DNA from: Actinostola sp. cb2023
Taxonomy: Eukaryota > Cnidaria > Anthozoa > Actiniaria > Actinostolidae
Direction of reading: 5' to 3'
Length of the DNA: 64,000 bases
NCBI GenBank assembly: GCA_033675265.1
Contig: JAUJYZ010001566.1
Span: 95,001-159,000 of the forward strand
Shown here: piece after piece, positions 12,116 through 25,400 of the stretch
Layout of the letters: each line of letters begins with the position of its first letter
Position numbering within the stretch: the first letter of the stretch is position 1
Notes under the pieces: generated by a model
Told to the model about the DNA's origin: nothing
The model's input: the letters and a program-made list of their open reading frames with translations, nothing else
The model's database searches: none
Translations under genes and position numbers: made by a program

Positions 12116-12795
12116 TGGGACTTTTCGATCTATAATCAAGACGTTAAATGTTTACATAGCAATTAATGGTTAGAGTAAAGCGTTCACACACGCGATAAGT
12201 TACCGAGCTGAGCTGTCACATTGCTGTCGTCACTCCTATCATTGTCGGGAATTCAATCGCGCGCCAAGTTGAAAAAATGGCTGAAGACGTAGCGAAAGCC
12301 AAATACTTGAAGCTTCAACAAGAGAAAAGAAGAACTCGGTACCATTATCGCCAAATTCACACGCTTAATTAATTCAATTAACTCAAGAACTCATTTGATT
12401 GGTTGCTTGTGTTGTGGTACGGCTACAACCCTAGTTCGGAACTGGGTTCGAACCGTCTAAGTAAACATTGGCTTTTTCTTTGAAGTTTAGCTCTTTGCCG
12501 GCAATAGTTCGTGGTATTCAACTTTGTGTGTGAACGCTTAAGCAAACATGACCGGCTTTAATCGAGAAGAAAGTCCCAGTGTGAACGCAGCCATAGAGTA
12601 CGTGGTATGCACATCCTTTGGCCAATCAGAGCATGTGTTATATCATAGTTGTTCAGTATGGTGTTTTATGAAAACCACTCGTAGTGCAATTTAGAAAAGC
12701 TTGAAAACTAAATAACTAATTAGTACTAAATAGCACTAATGAAACAATAGAAAACAATAGAAATAGCACTATTTAGTACTATTTAAAATTAGTAC

Positions 12796-12881
12796 TATAT
12801 GTTACAAGGTAGAGTGCAATTTAGAAAAGCGTGAAATATATTTCACGCTTTTCTAAATTGCACTCTACCTTGTAACATATA
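12796..12881. repeat. 86-bp perfect palindrome
   Basis: Two 43-nt arms meet at 12838/12839 with no loop (centre gtgaaata|tatttcac). The outer part is tatatgttacaaggtagagt and its exact complement. A related single arm (gtgcaatttagaaaagc) occurs at 12685-12702, suggesting the palindrome arose by inverted duplication of a local sequence or is a tiny foldback element. Confidence 0.93.
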
Positions 12882-13480
12882 AGTATGTTTCTATTCAAGT
12901 TGTACTTACCACTATATTATGGTGTGACATATGGTGTATGTTACAGTGAAGGTTTCTTGTAAACTCAATGTTGTGCCATTTTACTGACTTGCTTCAATGT
13001 TTACTATTTATACTGCAGAATGACATGTGATTTTCCTGGTTGATGCATTGCGTGACATGTTTCCTGCACCAATTAACGAATAGCGTGTAACACGTGTGTG
13101 TGCATTAGAGTCGTTTACGGTACCGTGCCGTATTGAAAGAGTTTGATTGGATGAAATGTTCTGCACGCTTTTTGATTGGTTCAGAAAGGAAGCCACTTGA
13201 GTGTCACGGTACCGTAGCTTTCCCACTCATACGAAAATGACTCTAAATTATAACGTTTTGTTCTTCTCTATCGTGATTGGCTACGCGTATCACATCTAAC
13301 TTAATTTAATCATGGTTGCGATTGACAAACATTTATACAGACGGTCGTGATATTGTACAACAGAAACTCCATGATTCCAAATGTTCTGATCGTTCTGAAA
13401 CTTGCGATGTATAGGTGACTACCACTTTCTTTCGTTCTTTCTTTTTGTCAACAATCGAAACTTTTGGATTTGTAAAAAAA

Positions 13481-16400
13481 ATGGCGAACGTTCTTAAGCG
13501 AAAGGGATTGGGGATCTTGTCGGCCGTAGTTGCGTTTGGTGCGATCGTTATGATTGTGGTGGCTCTAACTACCAAGTACTGGGTGAATGCAGATCTCCTT
13601 TATAAAGGTGATGATCGTCAAACACCAGAAAAAGATGGAGGGACGAAACACTTTGGATTGTTTGCTGGATCTGTTACACAAAACTCGGGACTTGGTGACC
13701 GACCAAGAGATTTTAATGGTAAGCGATTGTATGCATTCTAACAGCATCGATTATTATTATCATCGTAACTGAACGTCGGGCAAATAAGGAGATACAAATA
13801 AAGTATGTATCGTGTATGACATAAACAAACACTTGTTAGGAGTTTAGTGGGTCAAAATCCTATTCATAAGCGTCTTATGATATAGGGTCCCGTCTTGTTT
13901 CTATATATTCTGTGTAAAACTTAGCTGCATTCAATATCTGTTATATACAGTTTTTATTTCGAAAAATCCTTAATTTACCGACGAAATATCTTATTTCAGG
14001 CAAGCTAGTTTTAAGAGTTCCCGTCTAAAGATGTGGTTTGCTGTATTCATTCTATGATATGTAGACTGTGGTTCGTTGTCGAAATTGTATTTTTTTCAAT
14101 GGAAATTGTTTGAAGTCAAGTGAATGACAGCACGGACCTTGAATCAATCTTTATCGGCCTATTTTACCTCCACAACACTGGATCACCTGACTACAATCTA
14201 CTTTTACATCACTCTACCATCTATACTACCGCCATCTGTATTCATACGTGGGTTAATTTTGGGTATGTCGAACTGTTTCTATGGTTAATAATTGATGTTG
14301 AAGCACATAGACTTGATTAATACCTTCATCGATATACACCTATTTTAAAAAACGTTGGAATCTGAAATCTGAGACCGAGAGGGTTATAATGCACAAAAAC
14401 TTTATTATTATTGTGGGTATAAGTTGTGATCTATCTTGTAATTACTGGAATATGCCACGACCATTAGGCGAAGACCGTGCGTTGGCGAATAGTGTGACTC
14501 ACGAGTGTTTTTAGGTCACAGATTCAGATTTCAGATGCCAACGTTTTTTGAAATAGGTGTATACACCAGTTACAGCAGGTATTTGTGTTTCATTGAAATA
14601 TTGATTCATTCAAAAATGGGTCATTTCCTTCCGTAATATAAGAATACCATCGAATAAGCTCTTCAAAGAATGTTTTGCTGCCATGAGCGAACCAGAATAT
14701 ATCTATAATAATAGGTTCACAAAAGAAACAAACTGTCATTTCAACATTAACAATATCTTATTTGAATAACAATAGATAACATTATGTCCTGTTCTACAAA
14801 GTCAGTGCTGACACATGAAAGTGAGGTGGAACAGAATGGCCCTGTATTCTGTAGTTTCTCCTGTAAAGCTATGATAACAGAATGGCCCTGTATTCTGTAG
14901 TTTCTCCTGTAAAGCTATGATAACAGAATGGCCCTGTATTCTGTAGTTTCTCCTGTAAAGCTATGATAACAGAATGGCCCTGTATTCTGTAGTTTCTCCT
15001 GTAAAGCTATGATAACAGAATGGCCCTGTATTCTGTAGTTTCTCCTGTAAAGCTATGATAACAGAATGGCCCTGTATTCTGTAGTTTCTCCTGTAAAGCT
15101 ATATGATAACAGAATGGCCCTGAGATGGCCCTGTATTCTGTAGTTTCTCCTGTAAAGCTATGATAACAGAATGGCCCTGTATTCTGTAGTTTCTCCTGTA
15201 AAGCTATGATAACAGAATGGCCCTGTATTCTGTAGTTTCTCCTGTAAAGCTATGATAACAGAATGGCCCTGTATTCTGTAGTTTCTCCTGTAAAGCTATG
15301 ATAACAGAATGGCCCTGTATTCTGTAGTTTCTCCTGTAAAGCTATGATAACAGAATGGCCCTGTATTCTGTAGTTTCTCCTGTAAAGCTATGATAACAGA
15401 ATGGCCCTGTATTCTGTAGTTTCTCCTGTAAAGCTATGATAACAGAATGGCCCTGTATTCTGTAGTTTCTCCTGTAAAGCTATGATAACAGAATGGCCCT
15501 GTATTCTGTAGTTTCTCCTGTAAAGCTATGATAACAGAATGGCCCTGTATTCTGTAGTTTCTCCTGTAAAGCTATGATAACAGAATGGCCCTGTATTCTG
15601 TAGTTTCTCCTGTAAAGCTATGATAACAGAATGGCCCTGTATTCTGTAGTTTCTCCTGTAAAGCTATGATAACAGAATGGCCCTGTATTCTGTAGTTTCT
15701 CCTGTAAAGCTATGATAACAGAATGGCCCTGTATTCTGTAGTTTCTCCTGTAAAGCTATGATAACAGAATGGCCCTGTATTCTGTAGTTTCTCCTGTAAA
15801 GCTATGATAACAGAATGGCCCTGTATTCTGTAGTTTCTCCTGTAAAGCTATGATAACAGAATGGCCCTGTATTCTGTAGTTTCTCCTGTAAAGCTATGAT
15901 AACAGAATGGCCCTGTATTCTGTAGTTTCTCCTGTAAAGCTATGATAACAGAATGGCCCTGTATTCTGTAGTTTCTCCTGTAAAGCTATGATAACAGAAT
16001 GGCCCTGTATTCTGTAGTTTCTCCTGTAAAGCTATGATAACAGAATGGCCCTGTATTCTGTAGTTTCTCCTGTAAAGCTATGATAACAGAATGGCCCTGT
16101 ATTCTGTAGTTTTCCTCTCCTGTAAAGCTATGATAACAGAATGGCCCTGTATTCTGTAGTTTCTCCTGTAAAGCTATGATAACAGAATGGCCCTGTATTC
16201 TGTAGTTTTTCCTGTAAAGCTATGATAACAGAATGGCCCTGTATTCTGTAGTTTCTCCTGTAAAGCTATGATAACAGAATGGCCCTGTATTCTGTAGTTT
16301 CTCCTGTAAAGCTATGATAACAGAATGGCCCTGTATTCTGTAGTTTCTCCTGTAAAGCTATGATAACAGAATGGCCCTGTATTCTGTAGTTTCTCCTGTA

Positions 16401-19400
16401 AAGCTATGATAACAGAATGGCCCTGTATTCTGTAGTTTCTCCTGTAAAGCTATGATAACAGAATGGCCCTGTATTCTGTAGTTTCTCCTGTAAAGCTATG
16501 ATAACAGAATGGCCCTGTATTCTGTAGTTTCTCCTGTAAAGCTATGATAACAGAATGGCCCTGTATTTCTGTAGTTTCTCCTGTAAAGCTATGATAACAG
16601 AATGGCCCTGTATTCTGTAGTTTCTCCTGTAAAGCTATGATAACAGAATGGCCCTGTATTCTGTAGTTTCTCCTGTAAAGCTATGATAACAGAATGGCCC
16701 TGTATTCTGTAGTTTCTCCTGTAAAGCTATGATAACAGAATGGCCCTGTATTCTGTAGTTTCTCCTGTAAAGCTATGATAACAGAATGGCCCTGTATTCT
16801 GTAGTTTCTCCTGTAAAGCTATGATAACAGAATGGCCCTGTATTCTGTAGTTTCTCCTGTAAAGCTATGATAACAGAATGGCCCTGTATTCTGTAGTTTC
16901 TCCTGTAAAGCTATGATAACAGAATGGCCCTGTATTCTGTAGTTTCTCCTGTAGTTTCTCCTGTAAAGCTATGATAACAGAATGGCCCTCCTGTAAAGTA
17001 TTCAGTATGGCCCTGTATTCTGTAGTTTCTCCTGTAAAGCTATGATAACAGAATGGCCCTGTATTCTGTATTTTGTAGTTTCTCCTGTAAAGCTATGATA
17101 ACAGAATGGCCCTGTATTCTGTAGTTTCTCCTGTAAAGCTTTCTCCTGTATTCTGTAGTTTCTCCTGTAAAGCTATGATAACAGAATGGCCCTGTATTCT
17201 GTAGTAGTTTCTCCTGTAAAGCTATGATAACTATGAAACAGAATGCCCTGTATTCTGTAGTTTCTCCTGTAAAGCTATGATAACAGAATGGCCCTGTATT
17301 CTGTAGTATTCCCTGTATTCTATGTAGTTTCTCCTGTAAAGCTATGATAACAGAATGGCCCTGTATTCTGTAGTTTCTCCTGTAAAGCTATGATAACAGA
17401 ATGGCCCTGTATTCTGTAGTTTCTCCTGTAAAGCTATGATAACAGAATGGCCCTGTATTCTGTAGTTTCTCCTGTAAAGCTATGATAACAGAATGGCCCT
17501 GTATTCTGTAGTTTCTCCTGTAAAGCTATGATAACAGAATGGCCCTGTATTCTGTAGTTTTCTCCTGTAAAGCTATGATAACAGAATGGCCCTGTATTCT
17601 GTAGTTTCTCCTGTAAAGCTATGATAACAGAAATGGCCCTGTATTCTGTAAAGCTATGATAACAGAATGGCCCTGTATTCTGTAGTTTCTCCTGTAAAGC
17701 TATGATAACAGAATGGCCCTGTATTCTGTAGTATTCTTTCTCCTGTAAAGCTATGATAACAGAATGGCCCTGTATTCTGTAGTTTCTCCTGTAAAGCTAT
17801 GATAACAGAATAGTTTCTCCCCTGTATTCTGTAGTTTCTCCTGTAAAGCTATGATAACAGAATGGCCCTGTATTCTGTAGTTTCTCCTGTAAAGCTAGTT
17901 TCTCCTGTAAATGATAACAGAATGGCCCTGTATTCTGTAGTTTCTCCCTGTAAAGCTATGATAAAGCTATGATAACAGAATGGCCCTGTATTCTGTAGTT
18001 TCTCCTGTAAAGCTATGATAACAGAATGGCCCTGTATTCTGTAGTTTCTCCTGTAAAGCTATGATAACAGAATGGCCCTGTATTCTGTAGTTTCTCTCCT
18101 GTAAAGCTATGATAACAGAATGGCCCTGTATTCTGTAGTTTCTCCTGTAAAGCTATGATAACAGAATGGCCCTGTATTCTGTAGTTTCTCCTGTAAAGCT
18201 ATGATAACAGAATGGCCCTGTATTCTGTAGTTTCTCCTGTAAAGCTATGATAACAGAATGGCCCTGTATTCTGTAGTTTCTCCTGTAAAGCTATGATAAC
18301 AGAATGGCCCTGTATTCTGTAGTTTTCTGTAAAGCTATGATTTCTCCTGTAAAGCTATGATAACAGAATGGCCCTGTATTCTGTAGTTTCTCCTGTAAAG
18401 CTATGATAACAGAATGGCCTGTATTCTGTATTCTGTGCTATATAACAGAATGGCCCTGTTTCTCCTGTAAAGCTATGATAACAGAATGGCCCTGTATTCT
18501 GTAGTTTCTCCTGTAAAGCTATGATAACAGAATGGCCCTGTATTCTGTAGTTTCTCCTGTAAAGCTATGATAACAGAATGGCCCTGTATTCTGTAGTTTC
18601 TCCTGTAAAGCTATGATAACAGAATGGCCCTGTATTCTGTAGTTTCTCCTGTAAAGCTATGATAACAGAATGGCCCTGTATTCTGTAGTTTCTCCTGTAA
18701 AGCTATGATAACAGAATGGCCCTGTATTCTGTAGTTTCTCCTGTAAAGCTATGATAACAGAATGGCCCTGTATTCTGTAGTTTCTCCTGTAAAGCTATGA
18801 TAACAGAATGGCCCTGTATTCTGTAGTTTCTCCTGTAAAGCTATGATAACAGAATGGCCCTGTATTCTGTAGTTTCTCCTGTAAAGCTATGATAACAGAA
18901 TGGCCCTGTATTCTGTAGTTTCTCCTGTAAAGCTATGATAACAGAATGGCCCTGTATTCTGTAGTTTCTCCTGTAAAGCTATGATAACAGAATGGCCCTG
19001 TATTCTGTAGTTTCTCCTGTAAAGCTATGATAACAGAATGGCCCTGTATTCTGTAGTTTCTCCTGTAAAGCTATGATAACAGAATGGCCCTGTATTCTGT
19101 AGTTTCTCCTGTAAAGCTATGATAACAGAATGGCCCTGTATTCTGTAGTTTCTCCTGATAACAGAATGGCCCTGTATTCTGTATGTAAAGCTATGGCCCT
19201 GTATTCTGTAGTTTCTCCTGTAAAGCTATGATAACAGAATGGCCCTGTATTCTGTAGTTTCTCCTGTAAAGCTATGATAACAGAATGGCCCTGTATTCTG
19301 TAGTTTCTCCTGTAAAGCTATGATAACAGAATGGCCCTGTATTCTGTAGTTTCTCCTGTAAAGCTATGATAACAGAATGGCCCTGTATTCTGTAGTTTCT

Positions 19401-22400
19401 CCTGTAAAGCTATGATAACAGAATGGCCCTGTATTCTGTAGTTTCTCCTGTAAAGCTATGATAACAGAATGGCCCTGTATTCTGTAGTTTCTCCTGTAAA
19501 GCTATGATAACAGAATGGCCCTGTATTCTGTAGTTTTCTCCTAAAGCTATGATAACAGAATGGCCCTGTATTCTGTAGTTTCTCCTGTAAAGCTATGATA
19601 ACAGAATGGCCCTGTATTCTGTAGTTTCTCCTGTAAAGCTATGATAACAGAATGGCCCTGTATTCTGTAGTTTCTCCTAAAGCTATGATAACAGAATGGC
19701 CCTGTAAAGCTATGATAACAGAATGGCCCTGTATTCTGTAGTTTCTCCTGTAAAGCTATGATAACAGAATGGCCCTGTATTCTGTAGTTTCTCCTGTAAA
19801 GCTATGATAACAGAATGGCCCTGTATTCTGTAGTTTCTCCTGTAAAGCTATGATAACAGAATGGCCCTGTATTCTGTAGTTTCTCCTGTAAAGCTATGAT
19901 AACAGAATGGCCCTGTATTCTGTAGTTTCTCCTGTAAAGCTATGATAACAGAATGGCCCTGTATTCTGTAGTTTCTCCTGTAAAGCTATGATAACAGAAT
20001 GGCCCTGTATTCTGTAGTTTCTCCTGTAAAGCTATGATAACAGAATGGCCCTGTATTCTGTAGTTTCTCCTGTAAAGCTATGATAACAGAATGGCCCTGT
20101 ATTCTGTAGTTTCTCCTGTAAAGCTATGATAACAGAATGGCCCTGTATTCTGTAGTTTCTCCTGTAAAGCTATGATAACAGAATGGCCCTGTATTCTGTA
20201 GTTTCTCCTGTAAAGCTATGATAACAGAATGGCCCTGTATTCTGTAGTTTCTCCTGTAAAGCTATGATAACAGAATGGCCCTGTATTCTGTAGTTTCTCC
20301 TGTAAAGCTATGATAACAGAATGGCCCTGTATTCTGTAGTTTCTCCTGTAAAGCTATGATAACAGAATGGCCCTGTATTCTGTAGTAAAGCTATTAACAG
20401 AATGGCCCTGTATTCTGTAGTTTCTCCTGTAAAGCTATGATAACAGAATGGCCCTGTATTCTGTAGTTTCTCCTGTAAAGCTATGATAACAGAATGGCCC
20501 TGTATTCTGTAGTTTCTCCTGTAAAGCTATGATAACAGAATGGCCCTGTATTCTGTAGTTTCTCCTGTAAAGCTATGATAACAGAATGGCCCTGTATTCT
20601 GTAGTTTCTCCTGTAAAGCTATGATAACAGAATGGCCCTGTATTCTGTAGTTTCTCCTGTAAAGCTATGATAACAGAATGGCCCTGTATTCTGTATGTAA
20701 AGCTATGATAACAGAATGGCCCTGTATTCTGTAGTTTCTCCTGTAAAGCTATGATAACAGAATGGCCCTGTATTCTGTAGTTTCTCCTGTAAAGCTATGA
20801 TAACAGAATGGCCCTGTATTCTGTAGTTTCTCCTGTAAAGCTATGATAACAGAATGGCCCTGTATTCTGTAGTTTCTCCTGTAAAGCTATGATAACAGAA
20901 TGGCCCTGTATTCTGTAGTTTCTCCTGTAAAGCTATGATAACAGAATGGCCCTGTATTCTGTAGTTTCTCCTGTAAAGCTATGATAACAGAATGGCCCTG
21001 TATTCTGTAGTTTCTCCTGTAAAGCTATGATAACAGAATGGCCCTGTATTCTGTAGTTTCTCCTGTAAAGCTATGATAACAGAATGGCCCTGTATTCTGT
21101 AGTTTCTCCTGTAAAGCTATGATAACAGAATGGCCCTGTATTCTGTAGTTTCTCCTGTAAAGCTATGATAACAGAATGGCCCTGTATTCTGTAGTTTCTC
21201 CTGTAAAGCTATGATAACAGAATGGCCCTGTATTCTGTAGTTTCTCCTGTAAAGCTATGATAACAGAATGGCCCTGTATTCTGTAGTTTCTCCTGTAAAG
21301 CTATGATAACAGAATGGCCCTGTATTCTGTAGTTTCTCCTGTAAAGCTATGATAACAGAATGGCCCTGTATTCTGTAGTTTCTCCTGTAAAGCTATGATA
21401 ACAGAATGGCCCTGTATTCTGTAGTTTCTCCTGTAAAGCTATGATAACAGAATGGCCCTGTATTCTGTAGTTTCTCCTGTAAAGCTATGATAACAGAATG
21501 GCCCTGTATTCTGTAGTTTCTCCTGTAAAGCTATGATAACAGAATGGCCCTGTATTCTGTAGTTTCTCCTGTAAAGCTATGATAACAGAATGGCCCTGTA
21601 TTCTGTAGTTTCTCCTGTAAAGCTATGATAACAGAATGGCCCTGTATTCTGTAGTTTCTCCTGTAAAGCTATGATAACAGAATGGCCCTGTATTCTGTAG
21701 TTTTTCTCCTGTAAAGCTATGATAACAGAATGGCCCTGTATTCTGTAGTATTCTGTAGTTTCTCTCTGTAGTTTCTCCTGTAAAGCTATGATAACAGAAT
21801 GGCCCTGTATTCTGTAGTTTCTCCTGTAAAGCTATGATAACAGAATGGCCCTGTATTCTGTAGTTTCTCCTGTAAAGCTATGATAACAGAATGGCCCTGT
21901 ATTCTGTAGTTTCTCCTGTAAAGCTATGATAACAGAATGGCCCTGTATTCTGTAGTTTCTCCTGTAAAGCTATGATAACAGAATGGCCCTGTATTCTGTA
22001 GTTTCTCCTGTAAAGCTATGATAACAGAATGGCCCTGTATTCTGTAGTTTCTCCTGTAAAGCTATGATAACAGAATGGCCCTGTATTCTGTAGTTTCTCC
22101 TGTAAAGCTATGATAACAGAATGGCCCTGTATTCTGTAGTTTCTCCTGTAAAGCTATGATAACAGAATGGCCCTGTATTCTGTAGTTTCTCCTGTAAAGC
22201 TATGATAACAGAATGGCCCTGTATTCTGTAGTTTCTCCTGTAAAGCTATGATAACAGAATGGCCCTGTATTCTGTAGTTTTTTCTCCTGTAAAGCTATGA
22301 TAACAGAATGGCCCTGTATTCTGTAGTTTCTCCTGTAAAGCTATGATAACAGAATGGCCCTGTATTCTGTAGTTTCTCCTGTAAAGCTATGATAACAGAA

Positions 22401-25400
22401 TGGCCCTGTATTCTGTAGTTTCTCCTGTAAAGCTATGATAACAGAATGGCCCTGTATTCTGTAGTTTCTCCTGTAAAGCTATGATAACAGAATGGCCCTG
22501 TATTCTGTAGTTTCTCCTGTAAAGCTATGATAACAGAATGGCCCTGTATTCTGTAGTTTCTCCTGTAAAGCTATGATAACAGAATGGCCCTGTATTCTGT
22601 AGTTTCTCCTGTAAAGCTATGATAACAGAATGGCCCTGTATTCTGTAGTTTCTCCTGTAAAGCTATGATAACAGAATGGCCCTGTATTCTGTAGTTTCTC
22701 CTGTAAAGCTATGATAACAGAATGGCCCTGTATTCTGTAGTTTCTCCTGTAAAGCTATGATAACAGAATGGCCCTGTATTCTGTAGTTTCTCCTGTAAAG
22801 CTATAACAGAATGGCCCTGTATTCTGTAGTTTCTCCTGTAAAGCTATGATAACAGAATGGCCCTGTATTCTGTAGTTTCTCCTGTAAAGCTATGATAACA
22901 GAATGGCCCTGTATTCTGTAGTTTCTCCTGTAAAGCTATGATAACAGAATGGCCCTGTATTCTGTAGTTTCTCCTGTAAAGCTATGATAACAGAATGGCC
23001 CTGTATTCTGTAGTTTCTCCTGTAAAGCTATGATAACAGAATGGCCCTGTATTCTGTAGTTTCTCCTGTAAAGCTATGATAACAGAATGGCCCTGTATTC
23101 TGTAGTTTCTCCTGTAAAGCTATGATAACAGAATGGCCCTGTATTCTGTAGTTTCTCCTGTAAAGCTATGATAACAGAATGGCCCTGTATTCTGTAGTTT
23201 CTCCTGTAAAGTTTCTCCTGTAAAGCTATGATAACAGAATGGCCCCCTGTATTCTGTATTCTGTAGTTTCTCCTGTAAAGCTATGATAACAGAATGGCCC
23301 TGTATTCTGTAGTTTCTCCTGTAAAGCTATGATAACAGAATGGCCCTGTATTCTGTAGTTTCTCCTGTAAAGCTATATATGATAACAGAATGGCCCTGTA
23401 TTCTGTAGTTTCTCCTGTAAAGCTATGATAACAGAATGGCCCTGTATTCTGTAGTTTCTCCTGTAAAGCTATGATAACAGAATGGCCCTGTATTCTGTAG
23501 TTTCTCCTGTAAAGCTATGATAACAGAATGGCCCTGTATTCTGTAGTTTCTCCTGTAAAGCTATGATAACAGAATGGCCCTGTATTCTGTAGTTTCTCCT
23601 GTAAAGCTATGATAACAGAATGGCCCTGTATTCTGTAGTTTCTCCTGTAAAGCTATATATGATAACAGAATGGCCCTGTATTCTGTAGTTTCTCCTGTAA
23701 AGCTATGATAACAGAATGGCCCTGTATTCTGTAGTTTCTCCTGTAAAGCTATGATAACAGAATGGCCCTGTATTCTGTAGTTTCTCCTGTAAAGCTATGA
23801 TAACAGAATGGCCCTGTATTCTGTAGTTTCTCCTGTAAAGCTATGATAACAGAATGGCCCTGTATTCTGTAGTTTCTCCTGTAAAGCTATGATAACAGAA
23901 TGGCCCTGTATTCTGTAGTTTCTCCTGTAAAGCTATGATAACAGAATGGCCCTGTATTCTGTAGTTTCTCCTGTAAAGCTATGATAACAGAATGGCCCTG
24001 TATTCTGTAGTTTCTCCTGTATAAAGCTATGATAACAGAATGGCCCTGTATTCTGTAGTTTCTCCTGTAAAGCTATGATAACAGAATGGCCCTGTATTCT
24101 GTAGTTTCTCCTGTAAAGCTATGATAACAGAATGGCCCTGTATTCTGTAGTTTCTCCTGTAAAGCTATGATAACAGAATGGCCCTGTATTCTGTAGTTTC
24201 TCCTGTAAAGCTATGATAACAGAATGGCCCTGTATTCTGTAGTTTCTCCTGTAAAGCTATGATAACAGAATGGCCCTGTATTCTGTAGTTTCTCCTGTAA
24301 AGCTATGATAACAGAATGGCCCTGTATTCTGTAGTTTCTCCTGTAAAGCTATGATAACAGAATGGCCCTGTATTCTGTAGTTTCTCCTGTAAAGCTATGA
24401 TAACAGAATGGCCCTGTATTCTGTAGTTTCTCCTGTAAAGCTATATATGATAACAGAATGGCCCTGTATTCTGTAGTTTCTCCTGTAAAGCTATGATAAC
24501 AGAATGGCCCTGTATTCTGTAGTTTCTCCTGTAAAGCTATGATAACAGAATGGCCCTGTATTCTGTAGTTTCTCCTGTAAAGCTATGATAACAGAATGGC
24601 CCTGTATTCTGTAGTTTCTCCTGTAAAGCTATGATAACAGAATGGCCCTGTATTCTGTAGTTTCTCCTGTAAAGCTATGATAACATAATCCAAAACAAAA
24701 ACAAGACTCTAGTAGAGTTATGGAAAATATTTTAGGCGCCTTCACATATGCAGCCCAAAAAAGTCGGTCGGTCGGACGGACGGACGGACGGACGGACGGA
24801 CGGACGGACGGACGGACGGACGGACGGACGGACGGACGGACGGACGGACGGACGGACGGACGGACGGACGGACGGACGGACGGACGGACGGACGGACGGA
24901 CGGACGATTATTATAGTTAGTTAGTTACCTCAATAAATTAGCCTTAACTGGACTACGTACTGTCTAAATATTTGTTAAATAAAAAATAAATAAATAAAAT
25001 AAAAATTGAATGAATTTGTAGTTTTTAATTATTTTCGTTTTCTTTTTTTCAGTTAAGGATGAGTTTCAAAACTTGGCCAATGACAAGGTAGTTTGGGCCA
25101 CTGTTGGTTTTTGTGTCCTCAGCTTTCCTTTCATTTGTATTGGAATCGCAATGTCCTGCTATAATGAGTTCTCCAAACCCAATCTCATTGTTTGTGGTTC
25201 GCTGGGGATTTTTATTGTACATGGAATTGCCTGTAAGTAGTCTAATCAGTTATTCATTTGTTACTTTATATGTGTTAGTATACTGACTTTTATATTGTAG
25301 ATTTGTAGTTGAACCTCCCGTAAGCGACCAACCAAAATGTCAAGTTTTGTGGTCGCTTACGAGAGGTGGTCGCTTACGAGTTCCCAACTATAGTGATTTG

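Noticed and set aside
11777..12173. Cysteine-containing open frames in the 58-bp repeat
   Set aside because: Three overlapping frames are open at once across a tandem array, with frame changes at unit indels. This pattern comes from the repeat, not from coding constraint.
24720..24920. 66-codon TDGR repeat protein
   Set aside because: It is a direct translation of a (GGAC)n microsatellite.
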